In this document: piece by piece, positions 21,143 through 31,300 of the stretch | Position numbering within the stretch: position 1 is the first letter of the stretch | How the letters are laid out: every line of letters begins with the position of its first letter | DNA from: Trachelipus rathkii | Taxonomy: Eukaryota > Arthropoda > Malacostraca > Isopoda > Trachelipodidae | Length of the DNA: 42,500 nt | NCBI GenBank assembly: GCA_015478945.1 | Contig: JABUQX010002385.1 | Span: 1-42,500 of the forward strand | Direction: 5' to 3' | The notes under the pieces: generated by a model | What the model saw: the letters and a program-made list of their open reading frames with translations, nothing else | What the model was told of the DNA's origin: nothing | The model's database searches: none | Position numbers and translations under genes: made by a program

Positions 21143-21715
21143 GATGACCAAGGAAGACAAGATGGCGAGTTGAAAGAGAGAATAAGGAATTCCCACAGAA
21201 TGTGGGAATGTTATTACCCATTGTTAAATTAGAGGAATACCAAGAGAAGTTAAAATATTAATATATAAAACAATTCTAAGACCGATATTGTTGTATGGAT
21301 CGGAATGCTGGACAATGAACAAGGAACAAAAAAGCAAAATAGAAGCTATGGAGATGAGGGTACTTAGGATCATTAGGAGCGTATCGTTGAGAGAAAGAAT
21401 GAGGAGTGAGCTGGTGAGGAGAGAACTAGGAGTGGAGCCGGTTTTGGAATGCGTGGAGAGGAAATAGTTATGATAGTTTGGACACGTGAAAAGAATGGAA
21501 GTGGAGAGATTGAGGGAGATGATGGATTGGAGACCAGACGGGAGGAAGCCAGCAGGAAGACCAAGGAAGAGATTGATGGAATAGGTGGAGGAGGGTATAC
21601 AACGAAGAGGCAAGACGATGGAGGAAGTAGGAGGAACTAACATTTGAAAACGGAGATGCGTGGAGAAGATTCTGGAGGTCCACCTAAGGTGCAGCCTAAC
21701 AGAATGGATGGTATA
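21143..21715 (+). mobile_element. Non-LTR retrotransposon fragment: C-terminal end of reverse transcriptase ORF
   Basis: The segment encodes the region downstream of the catalytic RT core. The first frame (21143-21229) reads DDQGRQDGELKERIRNSHRM. After a +1 shift, the second (21231 on) reads YKTILRPILLYGSECWTM, then ELVRRELGVEPVLE, FGHVKRMEVERL and RPDGRKPAGRPRKR. LLYGSE-W, FGHV-RM and GR-RGRP-KRW are standard landmarks of the 3' end of RTE/CR1/Jockey-type LINE ORF2. The frame is broken by stops at 21465, 21471, 21474 and further on. Several stand where tryptophan or arginine is expected, so they look like single-base decay. The catalytic core and endonuclease are missing (5' truncation). I favour an RTE-like family but cannot be exact. 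Confidence 0.85.
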
Positions 21716-21718
21716 TAT

Positions 21719-21806
21719 TAGGGATGTACCGATAGTATCGGTATCGGTATCGGCAGTTTCGGCCATTTATTTGGGTATCGGTATTGGTTAATATGGCCGA
21801 TACTTA
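21719..21806. mobile_element. hAT-like transposon end with TATCGG repeats
   Basis: TAGGGATGTACCGATA is followed by several TATCGG units and a later TATGGCCGATAC. Ends of the form AGGGATGTACCGATACCGATA are known to me from animal hAT-type DNA transposons and their non-autonomous derivatives. It begins within four bases of the last recognisable LINE sequence. No matching opposite end or transposase is visible, so only one terminus may be present. Confidence 0.4.
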
Positions 21807-22399
21807 CTTTTCGGGTGAAAAATTATGAGAAATTTTAAGATTAAATAGTAAATCTAGTTTCGAAATATATAGCTAATATTAGGTTTGTTGTTTTTTTTTT
21901 TTTTTTTTTTCCTCGACTTCTTTTTAACTTAGATTTTTAGCGTTTCTCCAACATTTACCTATTTGGATGGCCATTATTATAATTTATACAGATTTAGATT
22001 CCGCTTTTTTAGTTGATCAAAGTATTTTTTTTTTTTTTTTTTGTACGCAATTTCGTGAGTGTGTGCGGGTGCGCGAGTATTTTAAACTTCTGGATTTTCA
22101 TATTTTAGATATTTACTGTAATAGGGTTTTAGCGTTTTAAAATTTCAGGTTTTAAATTTAGGCTTTAGCGTACGAATAAATAATTTTTCCTAATTTCTCC
22201 TCTTTTTTTTTTGTTATAATTGTGTGTGCGTGTATGACATCAAGATTATGCCACAAGCGCGGGCTTTTCTATTGGACATCTTTCAACATCAGTGGGCTTG
22301 CACTCTACACTCATGCATCCGTGGAATACCTAAGACTTCTCTAACCTAAATTTTTTGCTTCTTGTCTGAGACCCAGATGGCTGGTTTTGCCTGAATTTT
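21807..22399. other. Spacer, possibly internal to the hAT-like element
   Basis: T-rich sequence with several poly-T runs and no coding frame longer than noise. If the TATCGG end is real, this may be element interior, but nothing confirms it. Confidence 0.35.
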
Positions 22400-22488
22400 G
22401 GCCGGGGCCGGGGTTGTCTAATTTAGCCGGGGCGGGGCCGGGCCGGGGCGGGCCGGGCCGGGCTGGGGCCCGGGGCGCGGGGCGGGGT
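22400..22488. repeat. GC-rich (GGGGCCGGG)n low-complexity island
   Basis: About 90 bases almost wholly of G and C on the plus strand, built from GGCCGGGG and GGGCC units, in surroundings of very low GC. It can form G-rich secondary structure and is too regular to code for a normal protein. Confidence 0.85.
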
Positions 22489-22692
22489 TAGCTAAAATTA
22501 GAAATGTAAGTCAAAAACACTGAAAGTCTTAAAACTTAGGATGAAAATTAAATATAATTTCAATATCCTTAATATTTAAATTATTAAAAAAGGAATACAT
22601 TTAATAAATTTCAATTAAATAAATATTTCGAAAAAATTTTTAGAAAATAATAGATTTTCTAGAAGAATAAGTTTGTATTAAATCAGGGGCCA
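22489..22692. other. AT-rich spacer, no gene seen
   Basis: No coding frame, splice pair or element end was found. Confidence 0.5.
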
Positions 22693-22885
22693 CTATATAT
22701 ATATATATATATATAATATATATATATATATATTATCTATTATATTATATATATAATATATTATTATATAGTATATATTAAATATATATTATTATATATA
22801 TATAAATATAATATATAATTATATATAATATATATATATATATAATTATATATATATATATATATATAATATAATAATATATTAA
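22693..22885. repeat. (AT)n microsatellite
   Basis: About 190 bases of interrupted AT repeat. Confidence 0.95.
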
Positions 22886-23499
22886 GAAACTACTTTGTCG
22901 TAGTGATATATTTACCTTAGAGAGGAAGCCCTTGGATTCTTTTTTTAGTATTATGCTTTAATGATTATTTCATTTTATTACTGAAATGTACACAAATAAA
23001 AAACATTTGTTAAAGACACTTTTTTTTTAGATGAATAAATTTTTTAAAGAGTGAAAGCTAATTGCGTCCGACACGCTGAGACCTCTTTCAGGCTAAGGAC
23101 TGGATTTTTTCTGTAGATCTTATCAGTTCAAGTGTGGTGTTTAGTTGTCTGCTATTTTCTTCAAATGGTGTTGTTGAAATTATTTTTGACTGTTTTCAGA
23201 TATTCCATTTTGTTAAATCTATCTTAACTTACCGGATGCTTATTGTAGTTGTTATTATTATAAATGCAAAAGAATTCCATGATTTTGCGATGGTTCGTGT
23301 AATTGATATTTCTGATCATCTTTATATTGTTGATATTGATAGAGTGGCCTGTGTTATCGCTCTATGACCTTGTTAACCGGTGACTTTATGCTGTCCTCAA
23401 AGTAGTGCAGGTCATCTGTATGTTGATTTTTTCTTCTTTTCAAATCTATGGTTTCACCTTTATATGTTCCTGTATCTCATTCTTAACTTTCGCGCTTCC
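22886..23499. other. Spacer downstream of the LINE endonuclease fragment
   Basis: Minus-strand continuation of the LINE copy becomes unrecognisable here. A plus-strand frame of 77 codons (23134-23367) has no domain I know. It may be decayed LINE sequence or unrelated intergenic DNA. Confidence 0.35.
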
Positions 23500-24665
23500 T
23501 TCAGAAGAGCTTTCCTATTCCCTTGTATGTCCTCTTTCCATCCTCCTTTCCAAACTGCTCATTTACTCCTGTTTTCTCCTACGTATGCACCTTTTAAGTA
23601 ATTCTTTTTTCCTCCTTATATAATTCCAAGCATCTTTCCTTTTGAAACTTCATCATTTTGCTCTTAGTAACATTCAACCCAGCCTTCTTTTTTACTTTAA
23701 CGCTTTCAATCAAACCTCTTCATTCCCCGTTCGTGTTACATTCTTACGTTCTACTTTAAGCGACACTCCACACACTTCCTTTGCACTACTAAACAATTGC
23801 TTCGTTTTTGCCCCCAGATTTGTTAACATGTAATCAACTTGTTCACTTCAAACCGATTTACAGCGAGCCTTCTTAACATCTTATCCTTATTGTCTTGTTC
23901 ACTTAACTTCTCACTCCTAATTTTACCTACTTTCTTCCGTATCACTTCCTCTCCATCCAAGTTCACCACTCACTTAATTTTTTACATAGAACCAACCATA
24001 ATGATCCGATATCCAATGTCCTAAACATCTAACTGATTTAACATCCAACACATCTCCTTCTCTTCTTCACCAACAACAAAATCAATCAATACTTTTTCAC
24101 TTCGATACCATCTCTACTACACCAACTCTAGTAATATCTTATGATACTCTTGTGTTTTAAAGAAAGTATACTATACACAATACCTTCTCTTCACAGAAAT
24201 CCAAAATCCACTTCCCTACCTTCTCATTTTCTCCTCCACCCCAAAACCACCTGTTTAATCTCCCTTTTTTGATCACTATCCACCATTCAGGTCCCCCAAC
24301 ACTCTCAATCTGAAGCTCCTACTCACCCATCCAAAACATCATTCCGATTATCCCAAAAAATCGTACTCCTTTCAACATTACCCTCAGATTGGACCATATG
24401 TCACAACCACATACTTTGACCTTTTCAACTTAATTTAACCATTAGAATTCTGGGACTCACACACACAAGTCTACCATACTCTGTACCACAGTCACTCATC
24501 AAAATTGCAACTCCTTCTCTCCTCTCATTCCTTTCCACACCAGAATGCACACATTTCACAAAACACCACTCATTTTCATTGTTTCCTTTCATCTTGGTTT
24601 CAGTCACAGCGAGCATAATCAAATTTGCCCTTTCTGAATACAATCCATCACCTCTCTCCTCTCCT
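23500..24665 (-). mobile_element. Non-LTR retrotransposon fragment: AP-type endonuclease domain and linker
   Basis: On the minus strand the order of motifs is that of a LINE apurinic-like endonuclease, which nicks target DNA to prime reverse transcription. LAVTETKMKGN lies near 24.6 kb with the catalytic Glu in TETK. Next come WCFVKCVHSGVERNERREGV and AILMSD. GDLNGG follows at about 24285-24298, and the terminal SDH catalytic motif lies at 24002-24010 (ISDHYGW). Further on, pieces such as SSAKEVCGVSLKVE and VNEQFGK match the linker before the RT. Reading shifts frames several times and has many stops, so the copy is dead. Only the first 81-residue frame is intact. The RT core is absent. The family is the RTE/CR1-like type often annotated as endonuclease-reverse transcriptase, and it may or may not be the same as the copy at 21.1 kb. 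Confidence 0.82.
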
Positions 24666-24674
24666 CTCAACGAT

Positions 24675-24896
24675 TTATTCTCTGAATTTCATGTAACATA
24701 ACGATTCATCAATATTCGCCGAAAATTCAGAGAGGTCCGTTTTAACGGCGATCACGAACATCTCCGAGGCGTGCATCAGCATTCTAGAAGAGATAGGTGG
24801 TAGTCGGCCGCCCACCCCAACTACCGTCCTTAGTCCGCCTTCTACGACAAGCAGGACATTTACGACGTTGTGGCCAATTCTTTCTCCCCCACACAC
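24675..24896. other. GC-richer stretch open on both strands, nature unclear
   Basis: The segment stands out by higher GC and by being open in a frame on each strand. The minus frame has 73 codons. The plus frame of about 68 codons reads like ENSERSVLTAITNISEACIS, then ILEEIGGSRPPTPTTV. It sits directly upstream of the LINE endonuclease on the minus strand, so it could be 5' sequence of that element. The plus-strand reading could instead be a separate exon. I found no convincing pair of splice sites and recognise no domain. Confidence 0.3.
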
Positions 24897-24995
24897 AGGG
24901 ATATGAGTAGTAGGGGATGTCTGTAAGGTGTTATCTAGAAGAGGGGTGTGTTACTTTAATCATGTGTATATGATAATGTGGATAAAATGGGTGGT

Positions 24996-25195
24996 TTAAG
25001 TTAATGTTCCTGGAGGATGAGTTTGTGTAAAGAATAGTCGAACGCAAAGAGAGAAAAGTGCACCATTAAAAATGGGAGGTAATTTCAACACTTCGAGTTG
25101 GTGTACTCTCCCTTCTAATGGCATTAGTACATTCAACCAAAGAAAGACATGAATGAATGAATTCCCCGATAATCCCTCTATATGCATTGTACATC
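24996..25195 (-). other. Unrecognised sequence between two LINE fragments
   Basis: A minus-strand frame of 63 codons (24996-25187) of mixed composition lies between the endonuclease fragment and the second LINE fragment. It may be element-derived (5' region), because it is flanked on both sides by pieces of the same family, but no domain is recognisable. Confidence 0.25.
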
Positions 25196-25392
25196 AACAG
25201 CTTTCTTTTTTACCTTTAACGTTTCATCACACTTTCAGCCATTTCGCTGTAATGATTCTTACTTCCTACTTTAAGCACATCCACACACTTCCTTTGCACT
25301 ACTAACAATTGCTTCCTTCATTTGCCCCCAGATTTGTTCAGTATCAACTTGTTCACATTCAACCGATTTACTAGCGAGCGCTCTTACACTAC
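25196..25392 (-). mobile_element. Second, shorter copy of part of the LINE at 23.68-23.89 kb
   Basis: This stretch aligns with 23682-23890 over nearly 200 bases. Shared phrases in the same order are TTTACTTTAACG/TTTACCTTTAACG, TACTTTAAGC, CACACACTTCCTTTGCACTA, CAATTGCTTC, GCCCCCAGATTTGTT, TCAACTTGTTCAC, ACCGATTTAC and GCGAGC. It corresponds to the linker behind the endonuclease domain. The similarity ends sharply on both sides, so only an internal piece is present. This is the result of truncation, rearrangement or a small duplication. Confidence 0.75.
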
Positions 25393-25645
25393 TTAGTCCG
25401 TGGAGTGTTTCCCCTGACAAAATTATCATTCCACGATGCTAATTTTCAATTACCAAATCAATTTTGTAACGGGGTTTATGATAAATTTAATCTGAACAAA
25501 ATATTTTGAAATATCAGTTAAGTTAAAAACATAAATGAATAAATTTTAATTGTTCACAGAAAGCAACCTCAGATACGAACAAACAAATTTAGTGACCAAA
25601 TGTAAATTTTATGGAATATACGGTTGTATTTAAACATGTTTCCTT

Positions 25646-25771
25646 TCAATTTTTTTTCTGATATACGTCGAATCTTTCAGCTTGAGCCTTTTGGGGATTA
25701 TAAATATAATCTGGGTTTTTAATCTTAAATTCTCTGAGGAGCTTATTTGCTTTTTCTTTCCATTGCTGTTT
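25646..25771 (-). CDS. Terminal exon encoding an HMG-box-like C-terminal tail
   Basis: A minus-strand exon opens after TTTTTTTTCAG (ending at 25772) and reads 41 codons to a TGA at 25646. The peptide is KQQWKEKANKLLREFKIKN, then PDYIYNPQKAQAERFDVYQK. The pattern W--KA--LL--F---NPDYIYNPQK resembles the last helix and tail of HMG-box domains, where W, A/L spacing and PDY-Y-P-K recur. If so, the DNA-binding N-terminal part of the box must be on an upstream exon at higher coordinates, which I did not find. Codon use is natural and the frame is clean. Other lysine-rich helical proteins could give a similar tail. Confidence 0.45.
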   Translation of the reverse strand, partial: KQQWKEKANKLLREFKIKNPDYIYNPQKAQAERFDVYQKKN

Positions 25772-26127
25772 CTGAAAAAAAATTTAAATCCATTAAAAAT
25801 TTTAGATAAAATTTTAAAAAAAAATATTTAAAAGTTTATATGTTTAAGTATGTGTGTGTGTCATACAAAAACGTTCTATTTTTGACATATTTGGTGGATG
25901 CCAATTCCAGACAAGTATATTTCTCATCCAAACATAAGATATAGTAAATGGTAACCTCTGACTTCGGTACATTAGACACCAAGATCATACATTGCGACCA
26001 CAGTTGATTTCTGGAAGTGCTAATTAACACCATCTCTTATTTTCGCAAAAAGGGGCTCAGGGCTATTTAAATTTCTATACCTACAACTTTAATTAAATAT
26101 TCTAACTTAATTCAAACACGATCTCAG
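25772..26127. other. Intron or intergenic spacer
   Basis: Contains the poly-T tract of the acceptor for the minus-strand exon. The minus-strand frame at 25836-26033 has no recognisable domain and no splice context. I see no other feature. Confidence 0.4.
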
Positions 26128-26298
26128 AAGACTGCCATTTACATAGTTGAAGGATGTTACAGATTACCTTCCACAGTCGTCACTCCTGAAATTCGTAATG
26201 CCTACCGTCTTATAGTTATAAATTATTTTTACAAGAGCTTGCTGCAACTTTGGAAATTTGTGATTGGGAAAATATTAAAACTTATTTTATTATCATAA
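26128..26298 (+). CDS. Unrecognised coding-like exon, second plus-strand gene
   Basis: After an acceptor at CACGATCTCAG (ending at 26127) the plus strand reads KTAIYIVEGCYRLPSTVVTP then EIRNAYRLIVINYFYK, which has the texture of real protein. From about 26234 the neighbouring frame looks better: ELAATLEICDWENIKTYF. This suggests a single-base indel in the assembly or in a decayed gene. The first frame ends at 26296-26298. The second runs to 26336. It lies upstream of, and on the same strand as, the exon at 26944-27309 and may belong to the same gene. No family is assigned. Confidence 0.35.
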   Translation, partial: KTAIYIVEGCYRLPSTVVTPEIRNAYRLIVINYFYKSLLQLWKFVIGKILKLILLS

Positions 26299-26943
26299 AA
26301 GTTTTAGTTTTCTGTTCATTGAATAAAATGAATACTTAATGTTTGATAATAAACCAATACCAACTTTTAAATGGTCTTGTAAACAGCCAGATACAAAATT
26401 CACCAGGATTGGGAATCCTCAAATTTTTTAACAATTTGACATGATGACAAGCACATTTGAGAACACTTACCAACCTTTAAACAGGAGTCCTTTATTTATA
26501 ATTTTATCAATTCAAAATCTATATTTCTAAAAAATATTGTTTCTCCTGTAATTTTATTCATTAGGTTAATGAATTTAGTTCTTCTTATGCTAGATCAGTA
26601 GAATATTAATAATAATGTTCCTGGAGGAACTGGGAATGCTTTATTCCTCATCTGTTCATGAATAATCTGTCTCGCTTGCAACTCTCACCTAAGTCTTTCT
26701 AGCATTTCTAACTATGATAAATAATACCCTGGTTTATCTTCACAATCTTCCAACCAACTATAATAACTTGAAAACTGGTAAGTCAACTCTTTCACTGTTC
26801 TCAATATGATTGGTGTTTCCTTTTCAAGCTCAATCAAATGATATGGTTGGTGTTTGTTCCTTTACTTCTTATTAGTTCACATGGTCTCTATATGTACAAG
26901 CTCTAATAAGTTTTATTGTCATGATCGGACTTCACGGTTTCAG
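26299..26943. other. Probable intronic sequence
   Basis: No clean exon was found. A GGTAAGTG donor-like site exists on the minus strand near 26470, but the frames behind it are closed. The phrase GTTCCTGGAGGA near 26617 also occurs near 25006, so both may derive from a dispersed repeat. Confidence 0.35.
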
Positions 26944-27309
26944 GCCAGTATCCTATGTCTCGCCTCAAACTCGACATTATTTTTCCTCGTTTCTGCATAG
27001 TTTTAGACAAAGCTCTTTCAGACAAAAAATGCAAAAATTTATATTTTAATCCAACAAAGGCCAATGACTCTACGAAGTTGGGATGGGAGATGTTCCATGA
27101 GAATATAATGAATGAATCAAAAGCTATTTATTCAATTCAAATCTTCATACCAAATTTTGGTTTACTTTCTGAAAAATTGCGAGTTTCTCTAAAAAAAACT
27201 ATTAAATATTTTTTGTCTTCCGATTCATATCTATTAAAAAAACAAATATCGGTTAAAATATACGATGTGGTTTTCAAATTTATAAGAACTTCTAAAGTGG
27301 AGGACTTGG
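26944..27309 (+). CDS. Unrecognised gene, long internal exon
   Basis: This 366-base stretch is open throughout, the longest clean coding stretch of mixed composition in the window. It starts after GGTTTCAG at 26943 and ends at a GTAATG donor at 27310. It reads, in part, PMSRLKLDIIFPRFCIVLDK, LGWEMFHENIMNESK and FIPNFGLLSEKLRVSLKK, followed by FLSSDSYLLKKQISVKIYDV. The spacing of hydrophobic residues suggests stacked helices of a soluble protein. The ATG at 26955 is probably internal, because the frame is open from before the acceptor. Removing the following 53-base intron joins it in frame to a short last exon. No domain is recognised. Confidence 0.5.
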
Positions 27310-27362
27310 GTAATGGTTGAAGATAAAGCACGGGTAATAAAGGGATAAATTTTTTTTTACAG

Positions 27363-27400
27363 TAACTTGCTTTATGGACAACTCTGAAGTAGTTTCTTAA
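27363..27400 (+). CDS. Unrecognised gene, short last exon
   Basis: It begins after a strong acceptor (TTTTTTTTTACAG, ending at 27362). With the single base left over from the previous exon it reads V-TCFMDNSEVVS and then TAA. The intron (27310-27362, 53 bases) is close in size to the 40- and 66-base introns inferred at 17.6-17.8 kb, which supports a short-intron genome. Without splicing, the upstream frame ends at 27318-27320 with only three more residues, so the choice between the two ends is not settled. Confidence 0.38.
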
Positions 27401-28371
27401 ACACTGCTACATTGCATCGGCATTCTCGATACTTTGTTAACTAAACGATTAACGACAATTGGTACGATTTCAAAATTGCTTGGCAGAACGGATATTCAAA
27501 TTGAATTCCACTGTCGTTCCAAGGGTCACCAGATTTTTCGATTATAAAATGGATAGCAAAGAAATGGACGTTCCTTGACTTGACGCTAGTCGTCGAAAAA
27601 GTTTTTACAGTTTGATATGCAAAATTTCAAAAAGTCACATAATTTTCTAATATAGCTAGATGTTTTGGGGTTAAGAAATAAAGTCCCGTCAGCCCCCCAC
27701 TGTAAAGAGTTGTGGAACCTCCAGTTATGTGTTGTACCCACCCCGCCACTCTAAGACCACCCCCGAAAAGGGGGGGACCTCCACGCCTATTTAGGTAGGG
27801 TATATTTTCGAATTGGAAAGCGCGCCTTACCTTTTAACGAAAAAATCATTAGGCGAGGTTTTTTTTTGAAACCCCAAAAACCCTCTAGAATAGAGCAGAT
27901 ATGAATTATTTTCCACACCCCCTCACCCCCAATAAAATAGGGGGGCCCCAATAATAGCCAACAACCTGCATTAGGAAAGAAGGGGAGTGGTGATGAACTA
28001 TATTTTAACTATATAATATAAAAGAAAAAAAACCGAACAAACAAAAAATGATGAGTGAATTCATCCCCACCGCAGAAATATTCATTAATCACAGAGAGAG
28101 AGAAAACAAGAGAGATATCTCCCGAGTAAATAATTTTAGGTAAAAAGACAGAATTAATTTTTGGAGCAACCAAATTTTCTCCAAAAAAACTGAAGTTATA
28201 TGGCCCCACATTCGGACATAACCCATTAGTTCTTTTTAGTTTTGATTTAATATTTATAATTTTCCCGCCAGCACTATCAATAATGGTTTTCCTCAATATT
28301 TAGAAGAAAAAAACTAACAATACCTTTAAAAGAGTCTGGCCATAAGAAAATATAAATTGGTTTTTAAGAAA
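27401..28371. other. Transition from ordinary sequence to poor-looking sequence
   Basis: To about 27660 the sequence looks natural but holds no exon I can define. From 27680 on, runs of G and C begin to appear (for example GGGGGGG near 27770 and CCCC near 27920). The 95-codon minus-strand frame at 28009-28296 has no recognisable domain. Confidence 0.4.
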
Positions 28372-31300
28372 TTAAGGCCCCCCCCCTTTTGGAATTGAAG
28401 AGGAGAAAATTCTATTTTTGTTATAAAAGGATGGAAGGGAAGCCAAATGAGTAAAGAGAGATTTGAGTTATTTTAAGGATGGACACCCCCAACGATAGCA
28501 AAACAAATTTTCTTTTTTTTTGAGTCTTGGTGTTTGTGTATTTCAATTCTTTGATATTTTACGCTAAAACCAACATTTTTATTGTAGATATCAAAAATCT
28601 GATTTTCTTTTTTTTTTATAACAAAAACCCATCACATATCAACAATGGTTGTGACGTCATTACCTTATGGATATCAGCAGCAACTTACACACCAAAAGCA
28701 AGAAAAAAATATAACTAATAAAATAAAAAACTAAAAAAGTAAGTTAATAATTAAATCATAACAACAACATAACACAATATACACCACTTATATTTAAATA
28801 AAATATTATTATAAAATTAGTAATAATAATTAATTAAAATTATAAAATAATAAAATAAAATATGGTGTAAATTATGTAAAATGGTTGTTAATAAAATGAT
28901 AATTACTCAATATCTCATAAAAATAAAAGAATGACCACCACAATTCCAGAGGTTTATCGTAAATTTCAACCCTTATAAATGATGTAGTAGGAATATAAGT
29001 CTACAAGTAGAGCTATTAGATTAAATTACTTTAGATCACAAATGATAAAATTATATTTTTAAATGTGGTATTTAATATTTAATTATTACTAATTAATAAT
29101 AAAATATGAGTTAAAGTAAATAAATCAAAATATTAAATTTAAAGTATTTAAGTATGAAATTAAAATTTAATATTAATAAAACTCATAGTATAAAATTAAT
29201 GGATAATAACGCAATCATGTTGAAATACAATATATAATATTATAATTAAATTTTAGAATATATTCATATTAATAAATATTTAATTAATTAATTTATAAAT
29301 ATAAACAAGAAATTAAGTAAAAATAAAATGTACAAAAGGCTTTGTATTTGTTAGATTCCACGGTTCATCCTCCTTTTTTTATTTTTTGTCCCCCCCCCTA
29401 ATAAAATATAAGGTTTTTTTTTTTCCCCCTAATTTTTTTTTTTGATCAAATAAAATTAAAGAAAGATTTTAAAGAATACATGGTTTATAGCTAAACTCTC
29501 CCTAATAACGTCTCTATATTGCTATTTTTCTTTAATTTTATTTTTTATTAGAGTATAAATTAATTTTTTGTAATTATTTTAATTTTTAAAATTATTTAAA
29601 AAATAATGGAGCTTTTTGGAAAATAATATTTTATTTTTAAAATTTAAAAAAGTATATAAAATTAATAAGTTCATAAATAAAATAATCCGAAATAGAGAGT
29701 GTATAAATTGTAGATATTTATTGGGTGTATTTTATTAGTAAACACAACGAAACCCACTCAAGAACTTTTTTAAATTATTTAATATTTCCATGAACTACCT
29801 TGATTTGATATTTTATAATAATACCTTCTCCCCAGGAGAATAAAGAAAATAATTAAACTATACGGATACATTCGTATTTTTTCCATACCCCCTTTCCCAA
29901 GAAAAATTTCTTTAACATTAAGCTTTAAGTTTTTTTTTTTAAGACGTGTTGTTTTTTTGGGAAAAAAATTTTGGAAAGATTTTAATTAAAGTGGGGGGGT
30001 TTAAATACCCTCCCCCCCCCTCCCCCGGCCTATGCCCCCCCACCGACCTCCAAATCCCAAAGAAAAGGGAAAAAAAATTCACTTTTTTACAAAAACTAAC
30101 CCCAAAAACACAAAACATAACATACCAAACAGATGTTGGGGGTAAATAAAAAATATCAATTTAAAAATAAAAGGAATTATTTATTTTGTAATTTTTTCGC
30201 ACTTACAAAAAAAAACAAGCCCCTGTAGTATTTTGAAGCCACCGGAGGGTATTTGTAGGAGAAGTAAAGGCCGGGCCCCCCCCTTTCACGAAGTAATAAA
30301 CAAAAAACCCGCTTGGAATCTTAATTTTATATGTGGGGAGGGTTAGAAAGAATACATGCTCACCACCAAAAATAAAAATATAATTGAGTTAATATTGTTT
30401 GCTATAGTTAAATATTAAATCTATTGAGTAATCTTTTTTTCATATCCTTAGAAAATTAAATAATTTAGCGAGATATTTTATAATAAAATTAATTTTTTAT
30501 TGGGGTTTAATTTAAAATAAGAGAATAATAATAAACCCTATATTTTTATTATTCTTTATTGAAGTTCAAAATTCTTATTTAAATTAATAAGTTTTATTTT
30601 GAGATATTAGAATATCACACCTATAAATATTAAATTTAATTTTGAGAGACTATATTATATATGATTTATATTAATAAAAATTTTCCCGATATTATAATTC
30701 CTATATAATAGAGATATATATAATATTAATATGTAAATAATTTTAAAATATTTTATATCTTTTTATTAAAAGGACAAAAGAATATGAATTGTTTTTTTGA
30801 AAATATACACCTAAAACATTTATAAAAACAAATTTAGAATCCACCCTCCCAGAATATCCATAGATGGCGATGTGAAAAATTCGAAGTAAATAAATATTAG
30901 AGAGAAAAAAATATCAGACACATCTTAACAAAGATCCATACTTAACACCATTTGACAGTTGTTAAAATTTCATTGATAAAAAACTTTTTAATTGAATAAA
31001 TTTAAAATTAAAACAACAAAATAATTTACATTTAAAAAAACAAAAATAAAAAAAAATATGAAGTTAACCTGAAAATATAATGAAATAAGAAAAAAAGGTT
31101 TTTTTGGTGTGTATTTTATGTGTTAGAAAATAAATTTTATATTATTATCCCTTAAAAAATTGGGGATATAAAAAACTTAATCCCGCCGATCGCTCCAGCC
31201 ATTAATATATTCTCCCTATTTCCTGTTGACCCAGTTATTTTGTTTGGATTATATAAAAGATGTTTTGAAAATTGTATTATCCTTTGGGGGGGGAAAAGAA

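Noticed and set aside
21224..21766. A 180-codon minus-strand frame
   Set aside because: It is the antisense shadow of the LINE reverse-transcriptase tail on the plus strand, whose landmark motifs identify the true coding strand.
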